A DNA stretch of 64,000 nucleotides, from NCBI RefSeq assembly GCF_004011095.1, contig NZ_CP028129.1, positions 2,170,001 through 2,234,000 on the forward strand, in the 5' to 3' direction. The notes below the pieces were generated by a model. That model did no database searches. It worked only from the letters and a program-made list of their open reading frames with translations, and was not told where the DNA came from. This DNA is from Rathayibacter rathayi. Its GTDB lineage: Bacteria > Actinomycetota > Actinomycetes > Actinomycetales > Microbacteriaceae. The position numbers and the translations under genes were made by a program. Of this stretch, positions 1 through 7,195 are shown piece by piece. Within the stretch, counting starts at the first letter, position 1; each line of letters starts with the position of its first letter.

Positions 1-2
1 CC

Positions 3-464
3 CACGCCCTCGCCTCCGTCACCGCTTCCGCCGAGCAGGTCTGGATCGCCAACACCGACGCCGACACGGTCGTGCCCCGCGACTGGCTGGCCGCCCACGT
101 CGAGCACGCCGGCCGGCACGACGCGCTGCTCGGCACGGTCCGGCCCGATCCGGCCGACCTCTCCCCCGCGGCCTACGCGCGCTGGCACGACGTCCGGGCG
201 CGGGAGGAGTCGATCGGCAGTATCCACGGGGCGAACCTCGGCGTCCGCGCGAGCGCGTACCTGACCGCGGGCGGCTTCGGGCAGGAGCCCCTGCACGAGG
301 ACATCCTGCTCGTCGAGCGGCTGCGCGCGAGCGGCGCGCGGCTCGGAGCGACGAACCGCGGCGAGGTGGTCACCTCCGGTCGCCGCGACAACCGAGTCGA
401 GGGCGGCTACGGCCGCTACCTCCACGCTCGCTTCGCGGCCGAGACGTCCCCGAGCTGCGGCTGA
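3..464 (+). CDS. Glycosyltransferase family 2, C-terminal part
   Basis: The frame is open from base 3, so the 5' end lies outside the window. The first visible residues contain WIANTDADT, a DxD-type nucleotide-sugar/metal motif of GT-A (family 2) glycosyltransferases. About 60 residues later GANLGVRASAYLTAGGF followed by HEDILLVERL matches the acceptor-side block of the family, in which the ED pair supplies the catalytic base region. It should transfer a sugar from a nucleotide donor to a wall, lipid or cofactor acceptor; the acceptor cannot be told from this fragment. No membrane segment is visible in the part shown. Family assignment is fairly sure, substrate unknown. Confidence 0.75.
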   Translation, partial: HALASVTASAEQVWIANTDADTVVPRDWLAAHVEHAGRHDALLGTVRPDPADLSPAAYARWHDVRAREESIGSIHGANLGVRASAYLTAGGFGQEPLHEDILLVERLRASGARLGATNRGEVVTSGRRDNRVEGGYGRYLHARFAAETSPSCG

Positions 465-600
465 ATCGGGTACCCGCGCACGCGGAACAGGATGCAGGGG
501 GGCCCTGTCAATGGTCGGGCCCTGGTTTGTCACGGATTGCGCAGGAGAGTCAAATGGGTGTCGAGCACGCCCCTGTGCTCTCCGATGGAAGGGTCACCGC

Positions 601-834
601 ATGAATCCCCGCCTCGTCCTGCTGGCACTGGTCGCCTTCGCCGCCTACGTGTTCGGCGCCCGCGCCGGCCGCGGCCGCTACGAAGAGCTTCGCCATCTCG
701 CACTCGGTGTGTGGAACGACCCGGCTACGAAGAAGACGCGCAAGAAGCTCAAGAAGACCTCGAAGCGCGAGGCCAAGCAGCTCACCGCGATCGCGAGCAA
801 GGCCCGCGACAAGGTGCAGCGCCGCCTCCGCTGA
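601..834 (+). CDS. Small basic membrane-anchored protein
   Basis: A 77-residue protein. One N-terminal hydrophobic segment (about residues 4-19, LVLLALVAFAAYVFGARAG) is followed by a strongly basic Lys/Arg-rich helical tail (about 45-77) rich in KK and KR pairs. The ATG at 601 is preferred over in-frame starts upstream because a GGAAGG ribosome-binding site lies just before it and the segment then begins directly with the membrane anchor. Its layout resembles small YtxH-type stress proteins, but no family signature is visible. It is followed by a GlsB/YeaQ-type membrane protein, which makes an envelope-stress context plausible. Function not recognised. Confidence 0.6.
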   Translation: MNPRLVLLALVAFAAYVFGARAGRGRYEELRHLALGVWNDPATKKTRKKLKKTSKREAKQLTAIASKARDKVQRRLR

Positions 835-919
835 CTACCCCGCTTTAGGACGCCGGCCCGCCCGGTGTTCTCGCTCGCATCGGAACGGCCGGTCGAGCAC
901 GATACAAAGGAGAAACATC

Positions 920-1186
920 ATGGGCATCATCGGCTTCCTTATCCTCGGCCTCCTCGCCGGCGCCATCGCCAAGGCCATCCTTCCGGGTCGCCAGGGCGGC
1001 GGATGGGTCATCACGCTGGTCCTCGGTGTCGTCGGCGCCTTCCTGGGCGGCTTCATCGGCAATGCGATCTTCGGCCGCGGCCTCGAGAACTTCTTCGACC
1101 TCGGCACCTGGGCCCTGGCCATCGTCGGCGCGATCATCGTGCTCCTGGTCTACGGCGCGATCACCGGCCGCAAATCCCACGCGTAA
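920..1186 (+). CDS. GlsB/YeaQ/YmgE family stress-response membrane protein
   Basis: An 88-residue, very hydrophobic protein with the family pattern of three membrane helices: residues 3-20 (MGIIGFLILGLLAGAIA start), 28-50 with GVVGAFLGGFIG, and 60-80 (ALAIVGAIIVLLVYGAI). The GlsB/YeaQ/YmgE (transglycosylase-associated) family is small, Gly/Ala-rich and induced by stress in several bacteria; no enzymatic role is established. The start is fixed by an AAAGGAGA ribosome-binding site immediately upstream. It ends in a short basic tail (TGRKSHA). The inverted repeat at 1222-1293 follows the stop and could end its transcript. Confidence 0.85.
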   Translation: MGIIGFLILGLLAGAIAKAILPGRQGGGWVITLVLGVVGAFLGGFIGNAIFGRGLENFFDLGTWALAIVGAIIVLLVYGAITGRKSHA

Positions 1187-1221
1187 CCTGCGCCTGCCTC
1201 CCTCTCCTCTTCCTCTCCTCC

Positions 1222-1293
1222 GGCGAGGGAACCCCTGGCCGTCGAGGGAGCCAGCTCTTACGGGCGCCCTCGACGGTTGGGGGTTCCCTCGCC
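1222..1293. repeat. Long inverted repeat downstream of the GlsB-type gene
   Basis: Arms 1222-1248 (starts GGCGAGGGAACCCC) and 1267-1293 (ends GGGGTTCCCTCGCC) are complementary at about 24 of 27 positions around an 18-nt loop. There is no U-run, so it is not a canonical intrinsic terminator. It lies between two genes on the same strand (GlsB-type and aldo/keto reductase) and could act as a terminator, an mRNA-stabilising stem or a transposable palindrome. Confidence 0.7.
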
Positions 1294-1339
1294 GAGGGGA
1301 CGCCTCCCGCCCTCGCCCGACGAAAGGACGTATTCGCTG

Positions 1340-2188
1340 ATGAGCGACGACACCACAACGGTTCCCACGATCACACTGAACAATGGCGTGGAGATCCCGC
1401 AGCTGGGCTTCGGCGTGTTCCAAATCGACCCTGCCGAGACCAAGGATGCGACCCTGACGGCCCTCGAGGTCGGCTACCGCCACATCGACACCGCCGAGAT
1501 GTACGGCAACGAGGCAGGAGTCGGCGAGGCCGTGCGCGCCTCCGGCCTCGACCGATCCGAGGTCTTCGTGACCAGCAAGCTCAACAACGGCTTCCACGCC
1601 CGCGAGGACGCGCTCGCCGCGATCGACACCACCCTCGGCGAGCTGCAGTTCGACTACGTCGACCTCTTCCTCATCCACTGGCCGCTACCGAACGTAGGCG
1701 ACTACCTCGAGGCCTGGAAGGCGATGGAGGAGATCTACCGCAGCGGCAAGGCGAAGGCGATCGGCGTCTCCAACTTCCAGACCAACCACCTCAACCGGCT
1801 CCGCGCCGAGGCGACCATCGTCCCGGCCGTGAACCAGATCGAGGTGCACCCGTACCTCGTGCAGCAGGAACTTCGCGCCTACGGCATCGAGCACGGCATT
1901 GCGACCGAGGCCTGGTCGCCGATCGCGCAGGGCCTCGTGCTGGAGGACGACACCATCACCCGCATCGCGCGCAATGTCGACCGCAGCCCGGCGCAGGTCG
2001 TGCTCCGCTGGCACATCCAGCGCGGCGACATCGTCTTCCCGAAGTCGGTCACTCGCACACGAGTGGAGGAGAACTTTGCGCTCTTCGACTTCGAGCTCGA
2101 CGACGAGGCGATGACCGACATCACGGCGCTGGACCGCGGCCACCGCACCGGTCCGGATCCGGACACCTTCAACATGATCCCGAGCTGA
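1340..2188 (+). CDS. Aldo/keto reductase (2,5-diketo-D-gluconate reductase type)
   Basis: 282 residues. An NADPH-dependent (beta/alpha)8-barrel reductase of carbonyls. Visible family blocks: GVEIPQLGFGVFQI near the N-terminus; HIDTAEMYGNE carrying the catalytic Asp and Tyr (about residues 47-53); the catalytic Lys in TSKL (about 77); LFLIHWP with the catalytic His (about 110); GVSNF; and FPKSV in the NADP-binding region near 235. The ATG at 1340 is chosen because of a GAAAGGA site upstream and because homologous proteins begin with a short Ser/Thr-rich stretch before the IPQLGFG motif. It converges on the epimerase gene, with a strong bidirectional terminator between the two. Substrate not predictable. 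Confidence 0.9.
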   Translation: MSDDTTTVPTITLNNGVEIPQLGFGVFQIDPAETKDATLTALEVGYRHIDTAEMYGNEAGVGEAVRASGLDRSEVFVTSKLNNGFHAREDALAAIDTTLGELQFDYVDLFLIHWPLPNVGDYLEAWKAMEEIYRSGKAKAIGVSNFQTNHLNRLRAEATIVPAVNQIEVHPYLVQQELRAYGIEHGIATEAWSPIAQGLVLEDDTITRIARNVDRSPAQVVLRWHIQRGDIVFPKSVTRTRVEENFALFDFELDDEAMTDITALDRGHRTGPDPDTFNMIPS

Positions 2189-2203
2189 TTCTTCGGCTCG
2201 CGA

Positions 2204-2254
2204 AAACACCTCCGGCTCGCAAAAATCTGTAGATTCTGCGAGCCGGAGGTGTTT
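2204..2254. terminator. Bidirectional intrinsic terminator
   Basis: Perfect 18-bp arms, 2204-2221 (AAACACCTCCGGCTCGCA) and 2237-2254, around a 15-nt loop. The arms end in A- and T-runs, so U-tracts follow the stem on both strands. It sits between two convergent genes, as expected. Confidence 0.9.
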
Positions 2255-2269
2255 GTGCGTGCCGGGCGA

Positions 2270-3120
2270 TCAGGGCCGGCGGGAGTCGCGCCAGGAGTGC
2301 TCGGGGCGTAACCGAGGACCGCGCGGGCGTGGTCGATCGAGAGCAGCGTGTCGTTCGTCCCGAGGTCGCCGCGCAGCTCCACTCCGGGGAAGACCTCAGC
2401 CACCAGCTCCGCGTTCGGGCGCGACATCACGGTGTCGGCCGCGGCGATGATGAAGCGGTCGAAGCCGGTCGTCTCGGCCAGCAGCGCCTTCTCGACCGCC
2501 TGCGCCCCGTCGCGTCCGTCGATGTAGCCCCACAGGTTCCACTTGCGCAGAGTCGCATCGGAATCGAAGGCCTCGAACTCGGCGTAGTCGGCCTCATCCA
2601 TCACGTTCGAGAAGCGCAGACCGGTGATCTTCAGGTCCGGATGCCAGCGGCACAGCTCGATCGCCATCTGTTCCTCGAGGTGCTTGGTGAGCGAGTAGAC
2701 CGACTCCGGACGCGCCGGGTACTGCTCATCGACGGGGATGTAGGGCGGCGGGACGTCGAACGGCAGGCCGAGGACGGTCTCGCTGGACGCGGAGACGACA
2801 TTGCGGATGCCGGCCCGGATGGCTCCGTGGAGCACGTTGAACGTCGCGATCATGTTGTTGTGGAAGGTAGCGACGTCGGGGACCAGACCCGGCGCGGGGA
2901 TCGCGGCGAGGTGCACGAGCGCGTCGATCCCGTCGTACTGGTCGCCGACGGCCTGGAGTGCATCAACCACCTGGCCGTAGTCGGCGATGTCAATGCGGAT
3001 GAAGCCCGTGCCGCGGTCCCCCGCGCGGTCGAGGGTGAACACATCGTGCCCGGAGGCACGGAGGCGGGTGACGACGCTGCGGCCGAGCTTGCCGGATCCG
3101 CCGGTGACTGCGATTCTCAT
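2270..3120 (-). CDS. NAD-dependent epimerase/dehydratase with a C-terminal frameshift
   Basis: An extended SDR sugar epimerase/dehydratase: Rossmann motif TGGSGKLG at residues 6-13, HLAA near 70, YSLTK (YxxxK catalytic pair) near 142-146. Near 2301 the frame LGYAPSTPGATPA departs from the family ending. Adding one G there restores LGYAPEHSWRD and a stop at 2270-2272. As sequenced, the frame instead runs on through the terminator and antisense into the reductase gene to 1879 (413 residues). Either a one-base deletion has occurred or one base is missing from the sequence. The coordinates given are those of the ancestral gene. The start has a TAGCGT -10 box six bases upstream, so translation is probably leaderless. 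Confidence 0.85.
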
Positions 3121-3126
3121 GCTCGC

Positions 3127-3132
3127 ACGCTA
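3127..3132 (-). promoter_or_regulatory. -10 box (TAGCGT) of the epimerase gene, leaderless start
   Basis: On the minus strand TAGCGT is followed by GCGAGC and then the ATG at 3120. Six bases between -10 and start codon puts transcription initiation at the A of ATG. Confidence 0.55.
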
Positions 3133-3166
3133 ACGGGCCTCTGCCGGGGCGGCGAGGGGTGGCGGA

Positions 3167-4087
3167 TCAGCCGCGCGAGTGGAGGGTGATCCCGCCGCCG
3201 ACCTCGGGCGTCGTCTCGTCGGCGACGAGCTCGGTCCAGCGGTGCAGCACGGCGGCACCGGCCGCATCGTTCACGACTCCCTCGACGATGAGCACGGGAT
3301 ACGGCTTCTCGGGCACGCCCTCCGCCGGCCGCACGTCGACGTGGGCGACGTCGTAGGCGTGCTCGAACAGCCAGTCGGCCATCGCGTAATCGCTCCGGGA
3401 ATCCCCGACGGTGCGCCAGCGCTGCGGGATCGCGCCGGTCGCGCCGAGCAGCTCGACGGCGCGCTGGGCGCCGAGGTCCTTGCCGAGGCGGTTCGATTCG
3501 ATATCCGTGGAGATGACGGTCGGGTCAATCCGGAAATCGACCGTCCCCTCCTCGTTCGGGTAGCGGATGCCGCGGCGCTCAACACCCAGGCCCGCGGCGG
3601 TCATGATCTGCAGCGCATCGGCGTCGAAGACGAGCTGGCGCTCGAGGTAGTCCTCGTTCGCCAGGTCGATGAGCTGCTCCGCCGAGACCATCGCGCGCTT
3701 GGTCTCGTCGAAGAAGACCAGGTCGTCGTAGTCGGAGCGGATCATCCGCTCGAGGTCGCGCACGACCGGCTCGGGGATCGCCAGCGACTCATCGACGATC
3801 GGCTCCGAGGTACCGCGGTAGTCGACGGTGAACCAGACCGCACCCTTCTCGCAGACGCAGACGATGCGCGCCTGGGCCGAGACGCCACGCTCGAGGAGCG
3901 CCGGCAGCACCCGCTCGCGCAGGAACGCGTCGGAGCGGCCCGTGTTGAACACGATCGGGATTCCGGCGTTCGCCAGGACGACGAGGTCGTCGGCGATCTC
4001 GGGGATGGAGATCGTGCGCGTGACGGGGCTGGCGATGGGCCCGTCGACGTCGAGGAGCAGGCCGAGCGGAGGAGGTGTGGAGGTCAT
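3167..4087 (-). CDS. HAD-superfamily phosphatase-like protein
   Basis: 306 residues. HAD motif I is LLLDVDGPIASP (nucleophile and acid/base Asp at about 12 and 14). The motif II region is IVFNTGRSD (about 45-53). Motif IV is GDSRSDYAMAD (about 245-255), giving the Mg-binding acidic residues. This is the arrangement of Cof/sucrose-phosphatase-like HAD hydrolases with a large cap domain between motifs II and III. It should remove phosphate from a small cytosolic metabolite; the substrate is unknown. The start at 4087 gives the usual short lead to motif I. It lies downstream of the GntP permease on the same strand, separated by a pair of family A palindromes. Confidence 0.8.
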   Translation of the reverse strand: MTSTPPPLGLLLDVDGPIASPVTRTISIPEIADDLVVLANAGIPIVFNTGRSDAFLRERVLPALLERGVSAQARIVCVCEKGAVWFTVDYRGTSEPIVDESLAIPEPVVRDLERMIRSDYDDLVFFDETKRAMVSAEQLIDLANEDYLERQLVFDADALQIMTAAGLGVERRGIRYPNEEGTVDFRIDPTVISTDIESNRLGKDLGAQRAVELLGATGAIPQRWRTVGDSRSDYAMADWLFEHAYDVAHVDVRPAEGVPEKPYPVLIVEGVVNDAAGAAVLHRWTELVADETTPEVGGGITLHSRG

Positions 4088-4150
4088 CGCGTCCCATTCT
4101 GCCGTGCGGGGGTCGCAGCGCCGCGAGCCACGGCGCGGGCGTCTCCACGA

Positions 4151-5827
4151 CTACGGGCCGGACTCCTCAGCGAGATGCCACCTGGAGGCCGCCCGGTGCG
4201 TCGCGTGCTCACCTGCATCTCGCGAACCGCCGAGGTGTCCGAGGTAGCGAGATGCCGCGTGTGCCGGGCTTTGCGGCGTGTCGGGCGTCGTGAGTAAGCA
4301 TCTCGCGGAGGGAGGTGAGGGGCGGCTCAGAGGAAGAGAGAGGAGAAGGGTGGCGCCGAGGGCGAGAACGGAGGCGAGGGAGACGCCGACGGTCACCGAC
4401 TTGAGGGCGCCGCGGACGGATTGGCCGAGGAAGCTCTGCAACAGCCAGAAGGTGTTCGAGGTGACGTGGATGCAGAAGAGCGCTCCCGAGCCCGCGGCGA
4501 GCGCGATCAGCAGCGGATCGAGGCCGAGCGTCGCGGCGACCGGTGCGACGACTCCGGCCGCCGTGATCGCCGAGAGGGTGACCGAACCGACCGCGATGTG
4601 CAGGACCGCCGCCATCACCCAGACGAGCAGCAGCGGTGCGGACGCCGACGCTGAGAAGTAGCCCTTCAGGACCTCGCCGAGGTCCCCCTTCGCGATCACC
4701 GCCGCGAGCGCCCCGCCGACACCGGTGAGCAGGAAGATCTGCCCGCCGTCCTGGAAGCCCTGGACGAGCGCCTTCTCCATCCGCGCGGTACCGACGGTAC
4801 AACGGCCGACGACTCCGGTGCCGATCACGGCGAGCAGCAGGGCGATGACGGGGTTCCCGAGAAACTGCAGCACCGGCGCCTCGACCCCCGAGACCGTGAG
4901 CACCGCCTGCGCGGCGATCAGCAGCAGGGCAAGGAGCATCGGGGCGAAGAGGAGCAGGAGCGGGCGCTCGCGGGGAGCGTGGGGGTCGGCGGCACCACCG
5001 GTCGCCTCCAGACCCTCGGCAGCGGAGCACGCGGCGTCCGGTCCGGCGGCAGCACCGCCCGCAGCCGCACCACCTGCAGCCGCACCGCCCGTCACCCGCG
5101 CCCCGAATGACGGCAGCCGCCCGCCAGCAGAGCCCGGTTCCGCTCCGATCATCGCGAGTCTTGTCGCGTCGTCGCGCACCACCAGCTGCTCGTCGCGCGC
5201 CGGGTCCCAGAATCCCAGGCGGAACGCGAGCGACATCAGCAGGATCGTCACCACGACCGTCGGCGTGACCACCGCGAATCCGCCGAGCATCATCACCCCG
5301 AGCGGCACGCCCAGCAGGCCCGCGAGGGCGACGGCGGCGAAGCCCGGCACCATCAGCACGACGCCCATCTCGAGCCCAACAGCGAAGGTGACGGCCACAA
5401 TGCCGGTGCCCGCGCGTCCCAGCCGCGACGCGATCCTCCTGGCAAGGGGCGCCGCGATCACGATCAGCGCGTCGACGAAGATCGTCTGCAGGTACGTGGC
5501 GAAGGAAAGGCCGAGCGCGTAGGGGACTCCGCGGCGACCGAAGACCCGCAGTAGGCCCTCGACGAGCCGAACGACGGCGCCCATCTCGTTGAGCATCGCG
5601 CCGATAAGCACGCCCCAGCCGATCAGGAGGCCCGCCTCCGTCATCACCTCGCCGAAGCCGGTGGTCATCGTCGAGACGGTGTCGACGGGGCCGAGCCCGG
5701 TGAGCAGGCCGATCGCGGCGGCGCCGACGGCCAGCGCCAGCACCGGGTTGAACCGGAACCGCACGATCGCCACGACGACGACAACGATCACGAGGGCGAC
5801 GACGCCCAGGGTGTACCACTCGGGCAT
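4151..5827 (-). CDS. GntP-family gluconate/organic acid permease with a repeat-encoded tail
   Basis: 558 residues, with about 12-13 hydrophobic segments over the first 500. Family features include the long N-terminal helix, LQTIFVDALIVIAAPLARR, EMGVVLMVPG and the C-terminal GSGALFCIHVTSNTFWLLQS region. GntP proteins import gluconate and related acids with protons. Two oddities are visible. A low-complexity insert of three 15-bp repeats (GGAAA repeated) lies in the large loop near residue 255. The natural protein should end soon after LLLSLPL, but here the frame continues about 55 residues through two family A palindromes to a stop at 4151. Whether the tail is tolerated is unknown. Confidence 0.85.
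   Translation of the reverse strand: MPEWYTLGVVALVIVVVVVAIVRFRFNPVLALAVGAAAIGLLTGLGPVDTVSTMTTGFGEVMTEAGLLIGWGVLIGAMLNEMGAVVRLVEGLLRVFGRRGVPYALGLSFATYLQTIFVDALIVIAAPLARRIASRLGRAGTGIVAVTFAVGLEMGVVLMVPGFAAVALAGLLGVPLGVMMLGGFAVVTPTVVVTILLMSLAFRLGFWDPARDEQLVVRDDATRLAMIGAEPGSAGGRLPSFGARVTGGAAAGGAAAGGAAAGPDAACSAAEGLEATGGAADPHAPRERPLLLLFAPMLLALLLIAAQAVLTVSGVEAPVLQFLGNPVIALLLAVIGTGVVGRCTVGTARMEKALVQGFQDGGQIFLLTGVGGALAAVIAKGDLGEVLKGYFSASASAPLLLVWVMAAVLHIAVGSVTLSAITAAGVVAPVAATLGLDPLLIALAAGSGALFCIHVTSNTFWLLQSFLGQSVRGALKSVTVGVSLASVLALGATLLLSLPLSRPSPPSARCLLTTPDTPQSPAHAASRYLGHLGGSRDAGEHATHRAASRWHLAEESGP
4168..4225. repeat. Family A palindromic element, diverged copy
   Basis: AGCGAGATGCCACCT at the left and CATCTCGCG at the right form imperfect inverted ends of a 58-nt unit. 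It is directly followed by a better copy and lies within the 3' extension of the permease gene. Confidence 0.6.
4246..4308. repeat. Family A palindromic element (63 nt)
   Basis: Starts AGCGAGATGCC and ends CATCTCGCGG, with the family core GCGGCGTGTCG inside. Its length of 63 nt equals that of the copies at 15851, 24518 and 39933. It is translated as part of the C-terminal tail of the GntP permease. Confidence 0.75.
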
Positions 5828-5912
5828 GACGTCCTCCTCCGCCGGCGACTGCGTGTGCCGTCACACACTAGGGGAACGCCGCGCCCGCTCGTCCCCGCCT
5901 GGCGCGGGGCTC

Positions 5913-5918
5913 TACCGT
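5913..5918 (+). promoter_or_regulatory. -10 box (TACCGT) of the oxidoreductase at 5925, leaderless start
   Basis: TACCGT, six bases (GGACGC), then ATG at 5925. No ribosome-binding site is present, which supports a leaderless transcript. Confidence 0.5.
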
Positions 5919-5924
5919 GGACGC

Positions 5925-6947
5925 ATGGCACTGACGCTCCCCGAGCCCCGACTCCCGTCCCTCCTTGACTCCCCCGTCCTGCGCTGGGGGGTGATCGCTC
6001 CCGGCTCGATCGCCGGCTCGTTCGTCGACGCGCTGCAGAAGCACACCCGGCAGCGCGTCGTCGCGGTCGGCTCCCGCTCGCTCGAGCGAGCGGAGCAGTT
6101 CGCGAGCCGGTTCGGGATCGAGCGGGCCTCGGCCGGCTACGAGGCCGTGGTCGAGGATCCGCAGGTGGACGTCGTCTACATCGCGTCTCCGCACTCGGAG
6201 CACGCCCGTCAGGCGCTACTCGCCATCGCCGCCGGGAAGCACATCCTGGTCGAGAAGCCGTTCGCGCCGACTCCGGGCGAGGCCGAGATGATCGTGCACG
6301 CTGCTCGCGACGCCGGGGTGTTCGCGATGGAGGCGATGTGGATGCGGTACCTGCCGCACATGGACGTGGTGCGGCAGCTGCTCGCCGACGGGGCGGTCGG
6401 CGAGCCGGCTGTCGTGTCGGCCGACTTCGGCGCGGCCTTCGACTTCGACCCCGCCAGCCGCATCTTCGACCCAGCGCTCGCCGGCGGCGCCCTGCTCGAC
6501 GTCGGCGTCTACGCCTCCTCCTTCGTCTCGATGGTGGCGGGCACCCCGCAGAGCACGGTCGTCTCGGGGAGCCTGACCTCCACCGGAGTCGACGCGACCG
6601 CGACGATCGTCGGCAGCCACGCTCACGACGTGCAGTCGGTGGCGACATCGACCGTGCTCGCGGACACCCGCCATGCGGCGAGCGTCGCGGGTCGGGCGGG
6701 GCGGATCGACGTGCACCCGTCGTTCTGGACGCCCGGTGGCGTGACGCTCACGCGCGGCTCCGAGAGCGGTTCGTGGACGGACGGGTCGCCGCTGCAGGGC
6801 GGGGAGGGCCTGGCGTGGGAGGCGCTGCACGTCGCGCAGTACGTGTCGGAGGGGCGCACGGAGTCGCCGCTGCACCCGCTCGACGAGGTGGTCGCCGTGG
6901 TGCGCACGCTCGACGACGCGCGACGTCGGCTGGGCGTCTCCGTCTGA
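5925..6947 (+). CDS. Gfo/Idh/MocA-family oxidoreductase
   Basis: 340 residues, cytosolic. Rossmann segment RWGVIAPGSIAGSF at about 20-33, then VDVVYIASPHSEH (about 81-93) and the family hallmark GKHILVEKPFAPT (about 104-116), in which Glu-Lys-Pro contacts the nicotinamide and the Lys helps catalysis. The second half is the alpha/beta C-terminal domain with DVGVYASSF. It oxidises or reduces a sugar or polyol with NAD(P). Divergent from the GntP permease, so it may act on the imported acid or its product, though this is only contextual. The short leader before the Rossmann fold and the -10 box at 5913 support the ATG at 5925. Confidence 0.88.
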   Translation: MALTLPEPRLPSLLDSPVLRWGVIAPGSIAGSFVDALQKHTRQRVVAVGSRSLERAEQFASRFGIERASAGYEAVVEDPQVDVVYIASPHSEHARQALLAIAAGKHILVEKPFAPTPGEAEMIVHAARDAGVFAMEAMWMRYLPHMDVVRQLLADGAVGEPAVVSADFGAAFDFDPASRIFDPALAGGALLDVGVYASSFVSMVAGTPQSTVVSGSLTSTGVDATATIVGSHAHDVQSVATSTVLADTRHAASVAGRAGRIDVHPSFWTPGGVTLTRGSESGSWTDGSPLQGGEGLAWEALHVAQYVSEGRTESPLHPLDEVVAVVRTLDDARRRLGVSV

Positions 6948-6973
6948 GGGCTGCTGCCGCCGGCCTCCGTTCG

Positions 6974-7190
6974 ATGTGCAGGGGTCCGTGCGCTTCGCAG
7001 GGGACGGTGCGCTTCGCAGGGAATGGTGCGATTAGCAGGGGATACGCGGTGTCCGAAGACGGTTTGCCCGCAGGATGGGGCGTCCGGCACGGATCCCCTG
7101 CAGATCGCACACAGTCCTGCACACCGCACACAGTCCTGCAGATCGCACAGTCCCCTGCACACCGCACAGCATCCTGCAGATCGCACGCCG
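6974..7190. repeat. Family B array: inverted blocks of 19-nt tandem units
   Basis: About four forward units like TGCGCTTCGCAGGGGACGG (6974-7047) are followed by a spacer of roughly 45 nt and about five inverted units like CAGTCCTGCAGATCGCACA (7093-7190). All units are contiguous with a 19-nt period. The array fills the space between convergent genes (oxidoreductase and histidine kinase), and the two halves could fold into a long hairpin. Confidence 0.8.
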
Positions 7191-7195
7191 AGCGC

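Noticed and set aside
865..2232. 455-codon open frame on the plus strand
   Set aside because: It runs out of frame through the GlsB-type gene and the aldo/keto reductase and gives only Arg/Pro/His-rich sequence.
6974..7190. CRISPR array
   Set aside because: Units are 19 nt, contiguous and without spacers, and the orientation flips midway. No cas genes are present.
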